Assembly: GCA_964020085.1 (NCBI GenBank)
Contig: OZ026607.1
Coordinates: forward strand, 3,772,703-3,836,702
DNA: 64,000 nt
Origin: Micromussa lordhowensis
Taxonomy: Eukaryota; Cnidaria; Anthozoa; Scleractinia; Lobophylliidae
Reading direction: 5' to 3'
Part shown: piece by piece, positions 22,192 to 33,302 of the stretch
Layout of the letters: each line of letters starts with the position of its first letter
How positions within the stretch are numbered: the stretch's first letter is position 1
Position numbers and translations under genes: made by a program
Notes under the pieces: generated by a model
Seen by the model: the letters and a program-made list of their open reading frames with translations, nothing else
What the model was told of the DNA's origin: nothing
Databases searched by the model: none

Positions 22192-23154
22192 ATGTTCAAT
22201 AGCACGATAAAGCCTTTTACAAATGATTCGCTAAGCCTTTGCTTCCTGGATGATGCCGCAAGAGACCGCAGTTCTGTGTTTTACGCAGTAACTTTCACAG
22301 CATTAGTGATCACGGCAATTTTATCTCCAGTGGCAGTGGCAGGGAATGCTTTGATCATGGCTGCAATTTGGAAGAACCAGTCTCTTAGAACACCAACCTA
22401 CGTTCTTCTCCGTTTTTTGGCGTTTACCGATCTTTGCACTGGACTTATCACCCGGCCTTTCTTTGTTGCAGGCGAACTGATTTGTTTGAAATCACCACAG
22501 AAGATAAACAGTCCTCCTTTATTTCATATTTCTGCTGTAGTTATTACTTTTGGATGCGGTGCATACATTACTTTGTTGACCGTATCGCTTCTTACACTGA
22601 TGGCCATTGAAAGATGGCTTCACATGGCTCGCAGAACTTTCCTGACTGTTCGTCGTATCTATTTTATCGTGGCAGTTATATCGCTTCTTATGATTCCCTT
22701 TGCAGTCTTTCACTTTTTGCGCATTTTCAATATGTATCGACTAGCCACTGTTATCACCTTTTTCTTCGTTTTCCTGTTTTGTACTATAAGCACAACGATT
22801 GCTTATTTCAAAGTCTTTCAAATCATCCGGGTTCACAAACGACAAATTCGAGCAAACGAACCAGCTCATAACTTTTGCCATCAGGCAATCAACTTAGAAA
22901 AGTACAAAAAGTCTGTGTTCTCGATGCTTTATATTTTAGGAGTTTTTTACACTGGTTTCTTGCCTGTTCTCCTATTCCTTGGACTTTCTGTCTGGTTCAG
23001 TGACTCTCAATTAGAGTTGGTATATATAGTGACGTCGTTGTTCTTGTTTTTGTTCTCTTCACTCAATCCTCTCATTTACCTTTGGAGGATGAGTGACATT
23101 CGCAGTGGCGTAAAGCAGTTGCTGACGAAACTATTTTGTAAGGTGGACAACTAA
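22192..23154 (+). CDS. Class A (rhodopsin-like) GPCR, cluster copy 6
   Basis: A single-exon 320-residue receptor, more diverged from the other cluster members. It has an N-terminal NSTIKP sequon, GNALIMAAIW in TM1, LAFTD in TM2, AIERWLHM after TM3 (ERW for DRY), GFLP in TM6 where the Cys of CFLP is replaced by Gly, and NPLIYLWRM in TM7. The tail LLTKLFCKVDN has a possible palmitoylated Cys. The start is the ATG in CCGCCATG, a good initiation context. An AATAAA lies about 42 bases past the stop (23196-23201). A fragment of a paralogue's 3' end lies at 29281. Ligand unknown. Confidence 0.91.
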   Translation: MFNSTIKPFTNDSLSLCFLDDAARDRSSVFYAVTFTALVITAILSPVAVAGNALIMAAIWKNQSLRTPTYVLLRFLAFTDLCTGLITRPFFVAGELICLKSPQKINSPPLFHISAVVITFGCGAYITLLTVSLLTLMAIERWLHMARRTFLTVRRIYFIVAVISLLMIPFAVFHFLRIFNMYRLATVITFFFVFLFCTISTTIAYFKVFQIIRVHKRQIRANEPAHNFCHQAINLEKYKKSVFSMLYILGVFYTGFLPVLLFLGLSVWFSDSQLELVYIVTSLFLFLFSSLNPLIYLWRMSDIRSGVKQLLTKLFCKVDN

Positions 23155-23195
23155 AGAAGAACAAAGACGAGTGTGTAGAAGCGTCATAAGATGAA

Positions 23196-23201
23196 AATAA
23201 A
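23196..23201 (+). terminator. Probable polyadenylation signal of GPCR copy 6
   Basis: AATAAA within GATGAAAATAAATGCAG, 42 bases after the stop codon. The same context is conserved in the paralogous fragment near 29385, which supports a real 3' processing region. Confidence 0.55.
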
Positions 23202-23209
23202 TGCAGCTT

Positions 23210-26200
23210 TGTCCTGTTTACCATTCTGGTGTAGAAGCTGAAGACACCTTATAAAAATATATGCATGTATTTAGCAGTCGATATAATGGAGTTAAATGGA
23301 AAGTTGTAATATTTCTGTACATTGTTTGTCTGCAAACTTCTTTGTCAAATGTTAAAACCGAATAACTTCGATAACAAGAAATGGTGAATGATACGTAATT
23401 TAAATAAGCATACAAAATGTACATAATGTAGTTGGTAGATTGTAACTAGTAGCTTGTAGCTAGTAGCTTGTAACTTATTTGTACATGTGCCTTGTACATG
23501 TACTCGTACGTACACTGTAGTACGTATGTAATAACAAATCGTTTCCGAACCTTAATTATTATGAAAAAAAATTGGTTTTTTTTTTGGATTTTGATTACTT
23601 CTAGAAATTAAAATGACACTTTCCGTGAGATGTGTTAAATCACATTCTAGAGGTCAAGAGTTAATACATTTAATATTAAGCCTTCAAGATGGCGCAGCCC
23701 AACGACGATGTCGACCTCCAGTCCTTCTCAAACGCATTGATAATTCATCAACTTTCTGTCGAATCATAACTGTGATTGTGTTTGGACATCAGGGCCGGGT
23801 TGTACAAAGGCCGATTTAAGGTAACCCAGGATTAGCCAGAATTTTGATTTCGGTTTTGCAACTTGTCGGTGAGGTTTTTTGTTTAAATTGTTCTTCCTTC
23901 AGTTTTAAGTAACATAAACAGTCAAAAGCATTTTTATACAAGAAAAATTAATTCATTCTTTGGTTAACTTTTAATCAAGGGTCAGCGTTAACCGACTTTC
24001 AAACAACCCGGCCCAGATCTTCATTAGCAAAGATTTTTGCAATATCAATTCTCCGTTTTCTCTCTAGTTGTAGTTTCGATTAAGAATGTAATGCAAACAT
24101 TCGAAACAGTGCTTTACCACAGTTGCAATCACCCCGATTTTTGTATTTTCATCTCTCTTCTTGTTGTTTAGAAAAACACGTGGTAAAACACGGTCTCTCG
24201 TGTTTGATATAATACAACCTTGGAGGTTGATAAATTTAGGTTAAAACATATAGCATGAAACAGTGAAATTATTTTCATCTGTGAAGGGGTGGTGACTGTG
24301 CTGGCAAGACAACATCCCACTATATAATTTTCAGCCGTGCATCTGCAAACACACTGTACGCTCAGCTCCATAGGCGAGTATATAGCAGCCATATTGTCAA
24401 CTTAAATGTCAGATTGACTTTTATAGGGTGATAGCTATTGTCTCCATTTTTTATTTTTTATTTTTTTTAAATTATAAAACTTTATTTATTTCACACAATC
24501 AGTAAAAATACACACGTTGGAAAACGAAATTAAGAACTCGAAAACGAGTACAAATTGATGATTAAAGTATAATGCGTCCATCCTGGCTGTCTCCATAATT
24601 TAAATAGCTGTCTTGCTTTGAACCAAGTCGCTACTTTAATATTTCTCCTTTCCATCCCGTTAGTTATTTTGCTCATGTGCACTTTCTATCTGGTCTAAAA
24701 AGGGCACAAGGCTTTTAACATGAAAAGAGAGTGCAGGTAATCAAAGTAATGTACTTTAGATAACAAAAGAAATATCTGAATACGGACTTCAAGGAGGAAA
24801 CGTAGGGTTAGGGTTTAATTGATTTTGTAGATTTGTTATTGAACTCATTGATTGTTGTTCAATTGCATACCCAAACTAATTGATAAATGTACAGATGCCA
24901 CTGCACAAAATTCATATTATTCTCTATGTTTGGAGTTTTTCTTTTTCGTAAAATAATGGCTATTCTAATTTTAATTTAACGAAAAATTCGGAGCTTTTAA
25001 ACGCTAGCCAATCGTATCAAAAATTTCTGGAAAAATATTACTGCATAAAAGACAAAATTCGTGCCTGTACCAAATCATCCCCCATCCCCCATCCCTCTCA
25101 AAAGTCGAACGGTCCACTCTTAGAGATTTGTCAGCTGTGCAATGTGTAATTGCCCTGCGCACTGCATCATGTTATTTACAGCTGCAACTGACTGAACAAA
25201 TCCATCAACCAAAAGAAAACAAATGTTTTTAATTGTTACAACTAATGCATTTTAATAAGGAATAATAAGTTCATCAAATGCACTCTCTTAAATTTATTTT
25301 ATTTCAAAGCTGTGCGATGCACAATTGGTGCTTTAAATTATTACACGATGAAACAATAATACCTTAAGTAATTTTCACAAGGACCTTACAACAGGGACAC
25401 CGTACCGTTCTTGCAGCATGTTGAATAAGTAGAGTCGAGCAGATCAACACTAAATGTTACATTGGCCACCCTATATATGATATGGATTGCTTTTGTAAAC
25501 TCATTGTTAATCTCCTTTTATAATTTTTTTATTTTTTTCGCAAGAGGGAAAAGTAACGAGTCATGCAATCTGATTGGTTCTTAGCGCGGTCCGGATTTTC
25601 CTATCTCTGACCACGGGCAAGTTAACGGCGGGAAACAGAGCGGGTGGAAATGTCGTGTTGTTCAATTTGCGTGAGTGAACTTCCGGTATCGTCAACCTTA
25701 GCTTTGCCCTTTTTCCATCGACTACGATTAATCAACGCAAGTTTATCTGTATTCACGTAAGGAAAGTCACTGCAAGTAAATTTAATTGAGTGTTTTCAAT
25801 TGTGAGTGTTTTGAATTAGTTAGCTGTTTGTAGCTTGGTGCTGTAATGGCGCGTAATCCTGTGTTTCTCTCGACGCGCAATTTTAAGCAAAAAAAAGTCA
25901 GTTGCAGTCGATTTTACCTATCTGATCGTTGCAGTATTTAAGAGAACCTCTGTGGAATACACTTAACAAATTTCCTCGCTTTCTGCAGTTCAATTTACTG
26001 TAAAAATAGTCTGTCGACTCATTCGCAAAGACTGATAGAAATTGTGGTCCAACTATAAACTTTGCGCAAAATTTAACACAATTTCGGAGAGTTTAGCTGG
26101 TGAACTAAATGTACCTTACATAAAATAATTCGAAATAAATCTGTCCTTTAATACATCTTTCTTTGTGATCTATCATGATCTGAGTTACTCGCCCGTTCGC

Positions 26201-26384
26201 TCGTTAGATTTTTAGCTTAAGGTCGGCCGCATAACGGTAAAACTGTGACCTTGGGCTTTAAAATGCTGCCCTCGGCCTCGGTCACAGTTTTTCGCCATAC
26301 GGACCTCCCAGTCGACAAATAACATATACATATGTTATTACAAACTATCTTAAAGCGTCAGTTGAAGTCTTTGCTTCTATAGTG
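23210..26384. other. Intergenic, no gene seen
   Basis: No supportable coding region. Around 25540-25700 the base composition rises in GC with several CpGs but carries no clear ORF. A small hairpin at about 26234-26300 pairs AACTGTGACC with GGTCACAGTT. Confidence 0.5.
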
Positions 26385-27313
26385 CTACTTCCAAATCAAT
26401 TGCTTCACTCCGTTGCGAATGTCATTCATTCTCCAAAGGTAAATAAGTGGATTAAGCGAGGACGACAAAAACACAGATGTCAACGATATAACATAAGCCA
26501 GCTCTAACACGGAGTGATCTCTAAGAGAATGATAGATCCCGAAAAAGACAATAAAAGGGGAGTAACTAATGTAAACTAATAGCACAATGTACAGAATAGA
26601 AAACACAGACTTCTTGTATTTTGCCAAGTTGATTGTCGGTTGACCTGAAGTCTGAGGCGTTTCTCTTGCTTGCACTTGCTGTTGGTGACATTGAATAATT
26701 CGAAAAACCTTAAAATAGTATATCGATATGGCAATGACACAAAGCAGTAAAATGGCAAAAGAAACTGTCAAAAAATGTTTATAGCTACCCGTTAAGATGT
26801 TTAACGCGCGAAAGACAGAGACTGGAATTGGAGCGAGAGTTATCCCAGCGACAATAAAACGTGCTCGACGTTGGATAAACAAGAATCTCCGAGACATCTG
26901 CAACCATCTTTCAATCGCCATGCATGTGAGAATCAGGACCGTCACGCACATCAAGTAACTTCCAAAGCCACCAGTAAGTACTCTCGCTAAAACGAGAAAC
27001 GTTTGGCGGTCTTCGATGTCCTGTGGACCCTCTGAACAAATCAACTGGGATGCAACATAAAATGGTTGAGTGATAAGTCCTGTGAGTAGGTCGCTAAAAG
27101 CCAGTCCACAAAGGAACATGTAGAAGGGAGTTCGCAAAGTCGATTCCTCCAAATTACCACCAAAATTAAAGCATTCCCTGTCACCGCAATCGGCGACAGA
27201 ACGGCGATAGCGATTGAAAGTAATAAAATTGCTTCGTCATACGCAGGGTTTTCTTCTCTTTCCGTCACACCATCAAAGCTGCAAAGGATGGAGACATTGG
27301 TGGTAATTGCCAT
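26385..27313 (-). pseudogene. Class A GPCR with single-base frameshift, cluster copy 7
   Basis: Reading from ATG at 27313, the first frame gives the N terminus and TM1 (SPIAVTGNALILVVIW). The downstream frame gives the rest: LRTPFYMFLCGLAFSD in TM2, AIERWLQM after TM3, a PFIVFF-type TM6 and NPLIYLWRMNDIR in TM7, ending in VKQLIWK. The frames switch near 27141-27145, right after the Trp of TM1, where one base is missing compared with the paralogues. There are no other disruptions across about 310 codons, so this is a very young pseudogene, a polymorphic null or a sequencing error. No splice sites explain the shift. Confidence 0.85.
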
Positions 27314-27501
27314 CCGTGATCACTGCAACATTGCACTCGGCAAGTAGCTTGATGGATTAAATATAACTGTTCGAAGTGCTCCTACCTACGACAAGGACGC
27401 CACGTTTTTTTCCTGGTGGACATGCACTATTAACAAGTACCAAAATGAAAGTGATATCTGGGTGTGGAGCTTGTTATCTACACCTTTTCAATAACATTTT
27501 T

Positions 27502-27718
27502 AATCATAAAAATTACAATTCCCTCGATTGTGATTGGTTTAAAAAACTCCTATTTTCCACTAACTCGCTTGCCAAGTTGTTATCGGACAGTTTGTTAATG
27601 GACAGTTTGTTATCGGACAGTTCAATCGAAGTTGTAGTTTAAATCAACCAATCGTCCGATTTTGTTATCACTTGTATGATTACAGACCGAATTGGACTCC
27701 ACTCAGTCCTATTACCAC
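27502..27718. mobile_element. Hairpin-plus-TIR element, family F, partial copy
   Basis: Starts AATCATAAAAATTACAATT, contains duplicated GTTATCGGACAGTTTG words, and ends with the half-hairpin TACAGACCGAATTGGA..CAGTCCTATTACC. The fuller relative lies at 43849-44299 in the opposite orientation. Here the second hairpin arm is absent. Confidence 0.65.
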
Positions 27719-27719
27719 T

Positions 27720-29280
27720 ACTTATTGATCCATTGGTTGTTTTGATTTGTACACAACAATACTAACATGAATTAATTAATTAAGTTACATAAATTAAAAA
27801 AAATTGTGAGACTACTCTGATCAGTTTTCTTTTCATTTTTGTTGGATATCTTCCCTAGAAAGAAATAGAAATGGTATTCTCGCTCCTTTCCATTAAAAAG
27901 AGGATACTGTCTTCAAATGTTGAAAAATTTAGAGATAAAGGTAATTAAAATTTCACTTATTTTGCTTCTCGGATGTTAAATCAGGTACTTTAAAGTACAG
28001 GAAATCTGATCTTTCTTTACTTTTAATTTAGTTTCGAAGCAGAGAACAATCAGTGAGTTTACTCTTTAGCTGCACTTCTGGAAGAAACATATCCAGTGAG
28101 CTAAAAAAAAGTTAATGAACTCATTCATCTTTGATATTCCTCGGAACTATACTTATCTTTATTCTGAATTAATCCGTCAGACTGAATAGTTGAATACGAT
28201 TTTCTGTGAGATTAAATTTCAGACGTTTCTTGACAACTCTACAACTTTTAATCAATTTCTGTTCATCTTTCTTTTATTACCCATCAATATTTTATATCAG
28301 TGTATGTCTATGTTTGAACTTACTGAGAGAATTCAATCAATCAATCAAAACTACAATAAACGAGTTTTTAATATCGATTTTCATCGCTGGCAATAATCGG
28401 TTTAATATAAGGCCAAGGGATAAGATTTGCTATAATATTTGCGAAATATAGAAAGGAAAAAAGCTTCAAGGGCATATGTCAAGCTCCTTACATGTTGTCT
28501 TCTCTGGTTGATGAATCACAAATTACATTAATTTTCTCTAGCTTTGTAACCAGCTTTTATGCTTCGCATAAAATATCTGTTTGTGGGGCATGTATTGTTT
28601 CTTTTTGAGGGGTTACAGAGAAGTTCTACCTTTCACTGAATTCACCTTTCTAGCTTATGGATCACGTAATCCATGAGCTGTAGGAGACAGTCGAATGGCA
28701 CTCACTCACTCTATTCGAATTTATTCAAGAAAAGATTTTCTCCTGCCTCCCCTGCAAAGTTTTTTTTTTTGACCAAGAGTCTTCAGGCAGGTTTCGTGAC
28801 GACGGGGGACTAGAAAGTCGTTTCGTTTCGCCCGATAATGTAGAGAGCATGGGTACGTGTTTGTCGAAAACCTCGAGGATTGAAGTCGGCCATTTTGGTT
28901 TCACGTGTTGTAATTTTGTAAATATGTTCTTGTTTGCCTGTCAGCGTTTGTTCTCACGTAGATGAAAGCTGGGAGAGGTATTCATGACTGGGGCCGTGCC
29001 GGTATCCGCCGACACAACAGCATGGTCGGCGAGGGCAAAGAATTGATACAAAACCCCCGGGAAGACAAACCCAGAAAGTGAAATCGTGTTTAGTACATGT
29101 GGAAATTAAGCTCGTAGCTTTTTCCTGGCTAGATAATCTGATGGTTTTCCACTCGTTTTCTCTCCTTGTGAAGTCGACCCAGGCCGGGTAAGCTTAAGTT
29201 CTTGTTACGGTTTTGGCTTCAGTCTGTATTGTATTGTTTTATTTAGTGTCGGCGTCGTTTTTGGTTTTGTGTTCTTCGCG
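27720..29280. other. Intergenic, no gene seen
   Basis: AT-rich to about 28730, then a GC-richer, CpG-containing stretch (28800-29200) without a recognisable ORF, exon or RNA. It could be a promoter or first non-coding exon, but I have no direct support for that. Confidence 0.4.
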
Positions 29281-29411
29281 GAATCCTCTCATTTGCCTTT
29301 ACGCCATATTCATGATGGCGTAAAGCAGTTGCTGACGCAACTATTTTTTAAGATGGAAAAAAGGAAGAACTCTTTCAAAATGAAAATAAATGCAGTTTTT
29401 GCCTGTAAACT
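29281..29411 (+). pseudogene. Orphan 3' end of a class A GPCR gene
   Basis: Bases here match the end of the 22192-23154 receptor and its 3' UTR: AATCCTCTCATTTGCCTTT, GGCGTAAAGCAGTTGCTGAC, AACTATTTTTTAAGATGGA, and ATGAAAATAAATGCAG. The TM7/NPLIY region is present, but the following RMxDIR segment is partly replaced. Nothing receptor-like precedes it, so only a truncated relic remains. Confidence 0.75.
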
Positions 29412-30257
29412 TGCTAGATATTTTAGGTAACGTTTCTGGGTAAACATTGAAGGCACTTGTAAAATACATGTCTACAGAAAGTTAGAATACAATGTGTTCA
29501 GTCCGGGAATACCAAACTTTTTTTAACATAATATCAAATCTCACCTTTATATTTAAATGCAAAGTTATCATTATTTAAAAAAATAGAAAAAGTGCACCGT
29601 GTTTCTATCGAGTTTTAGTACAAATTCAAAATAATCGTCCTTTTCCATTTGACCAGAGATTGTTTAATATTTGTTTTGTTGCGTTTGCATTGACCCTTTA
29701 CAGCCTATGAAAAATACATACATGGTATTTTAGATTACTACTGAAGTATTGACAAATGCATCTCGAGAGTCATAATTGGATCTTACACATTATATAAACA
29801 GTTTTTGATAATGGTAAAAATGTGGGTAAAAAGTCGGTTTTTTTTAAACATCTCACGCAGAAGGGTTTTAATAAAAGCTCCAAAATCGAATATTTCCTGG
29901 GTTGTTTTTGACAAGACAGCTCGTCTATTCGCGAGACGAAATTATATTTGACTTGTGGAACAATTATCAGAATGAACACAGAGGCCTGACACAGAAAGAA
30001 GTCAAATTAAAAAGTCCTCATTCTGTCTCGTGGTCAGGCCGAAAATATATAACTGTAACTAATTAAAAAATAATGTAATTGTAATAATTTTTAAAGGACA
30101 ACCTGGCACAGATCGTAACTTGACTATAACCATAACCACACTTTACCATAACTATAACATAATTGATTATAATTGCAACCTTTCTATACACTCACCTCGT
30201 ATGCAACAGGAACCTTTGGAATAATAACACAGGCTTTTGACACGAAAAGAAGTCTAA

Positions 30258-31191
30258 AGCCGTGTTCACATTAGGCCTCGATTATGATCGAATTATAATC
30301 GAATTAAATATGAAATGGGTTCACATCAACTAATTTCAGGCCCTGATTATAATTGGATTACAATTACTTCAAACAACCCCCTTGGGGTTGTTTGAAGTAA
30401 TTACAGTGCGCGATTGAACAAAATGGCGGACACGTGGTTGTTTGTCTCATCCGTTGTTGCTGTTTTAGACAGCGTATTTTTCTTCTTCTAGCCTTCGAAG
30501 CTTTCTTTGCCTTTCTTCTGGCCTCCAAATCAAGTATTGCGGTGAATAACATGGCAGCTGTTCGATAGGGCACCGTTTTGATTTCAACTTTAGATTGCGA
30601 GGTTGCCCTGCCTAGTTTATTTGAATTTTCGCAGATTTGAATAGAATCATACAGGCTGGTTTTCACTAGCGACGGAGTCGGAGTCGGAGTCGTAGTCGGA
30701 GTCATAAGAGTGCTTATGACCTAGTGAAAACCGAAAATCGGAGTCGCAAGCGGAGTCATAAGCTCGACGGAATCGGAGTCGGAAGAATCAGAACGTTTCC
30801 ATTTCTTCCGATTCCGTTTACGACTCCGTCGCTTATGATCTAGTGAAAACTGGACTGTCGGAGTCGGAAGCAGAAGCGGAAGAACCAACAAATCACAAGG
30901 CCCGGAATCGAGCGTTGTGATTGGTTTATTCTTCCGCTTCCGCTTCCGACTCCGACAATTCAGTTTTCACTTGATCGTAAGCGACGGAGTCATAAGCGGA
31001 ATCAGTGATCTGCTTCCGACTCCGTCGGTTTGATTTTCACTTGATCGTATCACTCTACGCTTCTGATTACGACTCCGACTCCGACTCCGTCGCTAGTGAA
31101 AACCAGCCTTAATTGAATAAAATCGAATGGAGTATGATAGATTGAATCGTAATTCAGTTGAATATAATTAACATTTAGTGTGAACACGGCT
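30258..31191. mobile_element. Harbinger-like non-autonomous element with TAA target duplication
   Basis: The ends AGCCGTGTTCACA and TGTGAACACGGCT are perfect inverted repeats, flanked on both sides by TAA (30255-30257 and 31192-31194), the three-base duplication typical of PIF/Harbinger elements. The sub-terminal regions are AATTATAATCGAATT-rich. A minus-strand frame (30364-30705) has a basic RRKAKK/ARRRK run that could be a relic of a Harbinger protein, but there is no DDE domain. The element hosts a second insertion at 30653-31109. Confidence 0.7.
30653..31109. mobile_element. Nested foldback element of GGAGTC/GACTCC hexamers
   Basis: The left end reads AGGCTGGTTTTCACTAGCG followed by GGAGTC hexamers. 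The right end mirrors it (GACTCC hexamers, then CGCTAGTGAAAACCAGCCT). Several internal pairs of TAGTGAAAAC and GTTTTCACTtGATCG words repeat inside, giving nested hairpins. It sits within the Harbinger-like element and so is younger. Confidence 0.75.
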
Positions 31192-31199
31192 TAAGTTAG

Positions 31200-32345
31200 A
31201 GTGTTCTTGTTTTATCGTTATGAAAAATACAAAACAGAAACTAATTAAGAATAATCTCAGCCACTTTTCTGACTTAATGTTGAGATCATTTTTGTAGCAC
31301 CAGTTTGTTAAGATAAACCAGTAAAACTCAAAAGATTAGAGTGCGAGAAAGCTCTCACTTTGTTTTGTCGCCTTCAAGCAAAGGAGCAATATTAACTTTC
31401 TTACTCCCATTTGCGTAACGCTTGACACTCGACGAAAAGGAAGGCCTTCGCGTAGTCTACAGTAGTAGGTGAAAGATTTCACGCTTGACTTGGATCATGT
31501 CACGTGCATCTCGGGCGCTCACAGGTATCCAAGCTCGGCTCCTTGGGAGCCGTGAACATATTAAGTATTCAGTCGCGTTACACAGCGTAAATATAAGGTC
31601 TGTTAGAAGTCCGTTTATCGGTTTGGCTTATGTCGTGGATAAGTCATTTGTAATGTGTCGGTCGTTGTTGGCATCTGCTAAGAGGCGTTTCAACGGAGCA
31701 GACCATCAAGAATCACCTCACGAATCCTCCTTGAGCTGATAGTTGCTTAACAATTTTTCCCCGTAATGGCCGCGTCTAGTTGTGGACACTTATATGTCCG
31801 CCTCTAGCCGCCAAAGACAGGCTTTTCGCAACATGTCTTATCACTTGTCTTATCACTTGTCTTAGTAACGGTACCAGTTTACTGGCTGTGACATGCCCCT
31901 GCAAAAATTAAGCGGGGTGGCCATTTCGCTGTCTTTGCAGTAATGTGGATTCTTCAGCATATAACCGTGCACAGGGAAACCAACCCAGAAAGCAACAGGT
32001 CAAAATTAGGCTTGCATTGTCCGAACGCAACTATCTTTCATGTAACAAGAAAGACTAAGACCATAACAGGCGTTATGGTTTCTCTTTAGGTTTCCTCCCT
32101 GTTCTGTCAATTACTTTATCATGCGCTGTGAATGTTTAATTTAATGTAGTACAAATTAGCGACTCAATACATAAAGAACCCTCACACAATGGAAGACACT
32201 AAGGAAATTATCTCTCTGAAATATCAATGTGAGTTTATTGGCCACATTCAGTTTGTGAAGACGAAATGTCTTTGCATGGCCCCAGCTAAGATCCTGAGAC
32301 ACTCTAAAAGGCGTCTTTCCGTTGGACAGAAGTTAAGAAGAAGTT
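31200..32345. other. Upstream region of the beta-1,4-glycosyltransferase gene
   Basis: Likely contains the promoter and 5' UTR of the gene starting at 32346. An 84-codon ORF (31485-31739) has no recognisable domain. A short upstream ORF starting at 32189 overlaps the true start in another frame. No TATA element can be singled out with confidence. Confidence 0.35.
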
Positions 32346-33249
32346 ATGACAAAGTTAAGAGAATTGAAAACGCTCATGCTTTGCATATTCTGTGTCGCTG
32401 TGTCATCTGTCATCGCGCTGTTTTACTACACTGTCAAATTTGAGCGGTACATGAAATTTGGACAAGAGCATCTCGATTTGTTACTCAATGATACACAGTG
32501 GAGTAGACAACTTCAAGGAAGATGGAACAATGAATTAACATATCATTCATCTACAGAATCAGTGGGAGGAAAACGAGATCCGCAAGAGCAAAACATTGAC
32601 AAAAACAGATCAAATATAAATCTACCTAATGATGACTTAGTAACTAAGAATCGACGCAATTACATCCGAAGCTTGTGTCCAGAAAAATCCCCGGCTCTTG
32701 GTAAGTCCCGCGTTTTTCTATTTTTGATAATATCATGTCTCCATGTTTAGGAGTTAGGAAGAATTCGGTTGTGTTTTTTGCATACTTTATATGCCCTGCA
32801 TTCACGAGAGCAATATTAATGTACTTAATTCGACAGCTCTCGGTTGAACTTATATTGAGTAATTATCATTACCAAGTCATTATCTATCCTGTTTTGTCAC
32901 ACAATGCAATATGTATCGATGAAAATATTCAATGTCGAAATGATTTTGACTTCTAAAAACGGCAAGTTGAGCAATAGGCCATTTTACAGTTGTGTGCTTA
33001 GTTACCTGGCCTATAAATGCAAGCGAGGCTGGATACAGACCTCTCTACTTTTCTCATTTAAATGCCAACTACATGCAGTTTGCATAAAAGCAGCTTGATT
33101 TATACAACAAAAGCTGTGAGGCCTTTATCAAAACAAGGCGACCTGTAGCCTCACTGCCATTCAAAGGCCACGTCACTGAACAGACAACTGTAAAATGGTA
33201 TATTCTCAGTATTTCTTACTTGACATTTTCAACTTAATGTGATAATTAA

Positions 33250-33302
<53 letters not shown>

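Noticed and set aside
30364..30705. 113-codon ORF as a Harbinger protein gene
   Set aside because: It contains a basic run but no catalytic or SANT/MYB domain, and part of the frame is made of the foldback's hexamer repeat.
31485..31739. 84-codon ORF upstream of the glycosyltransferase gene
   Set aside because: No domain, no splice context and no paralogue in the window; it is likely 5' UTR or intergenic.
32189..32443. ORF overlapping the glycosyltransferase start
   Set aside because: It is in another frame; the 32346 frame has the membrane anchor and joins exon 2 in phase.
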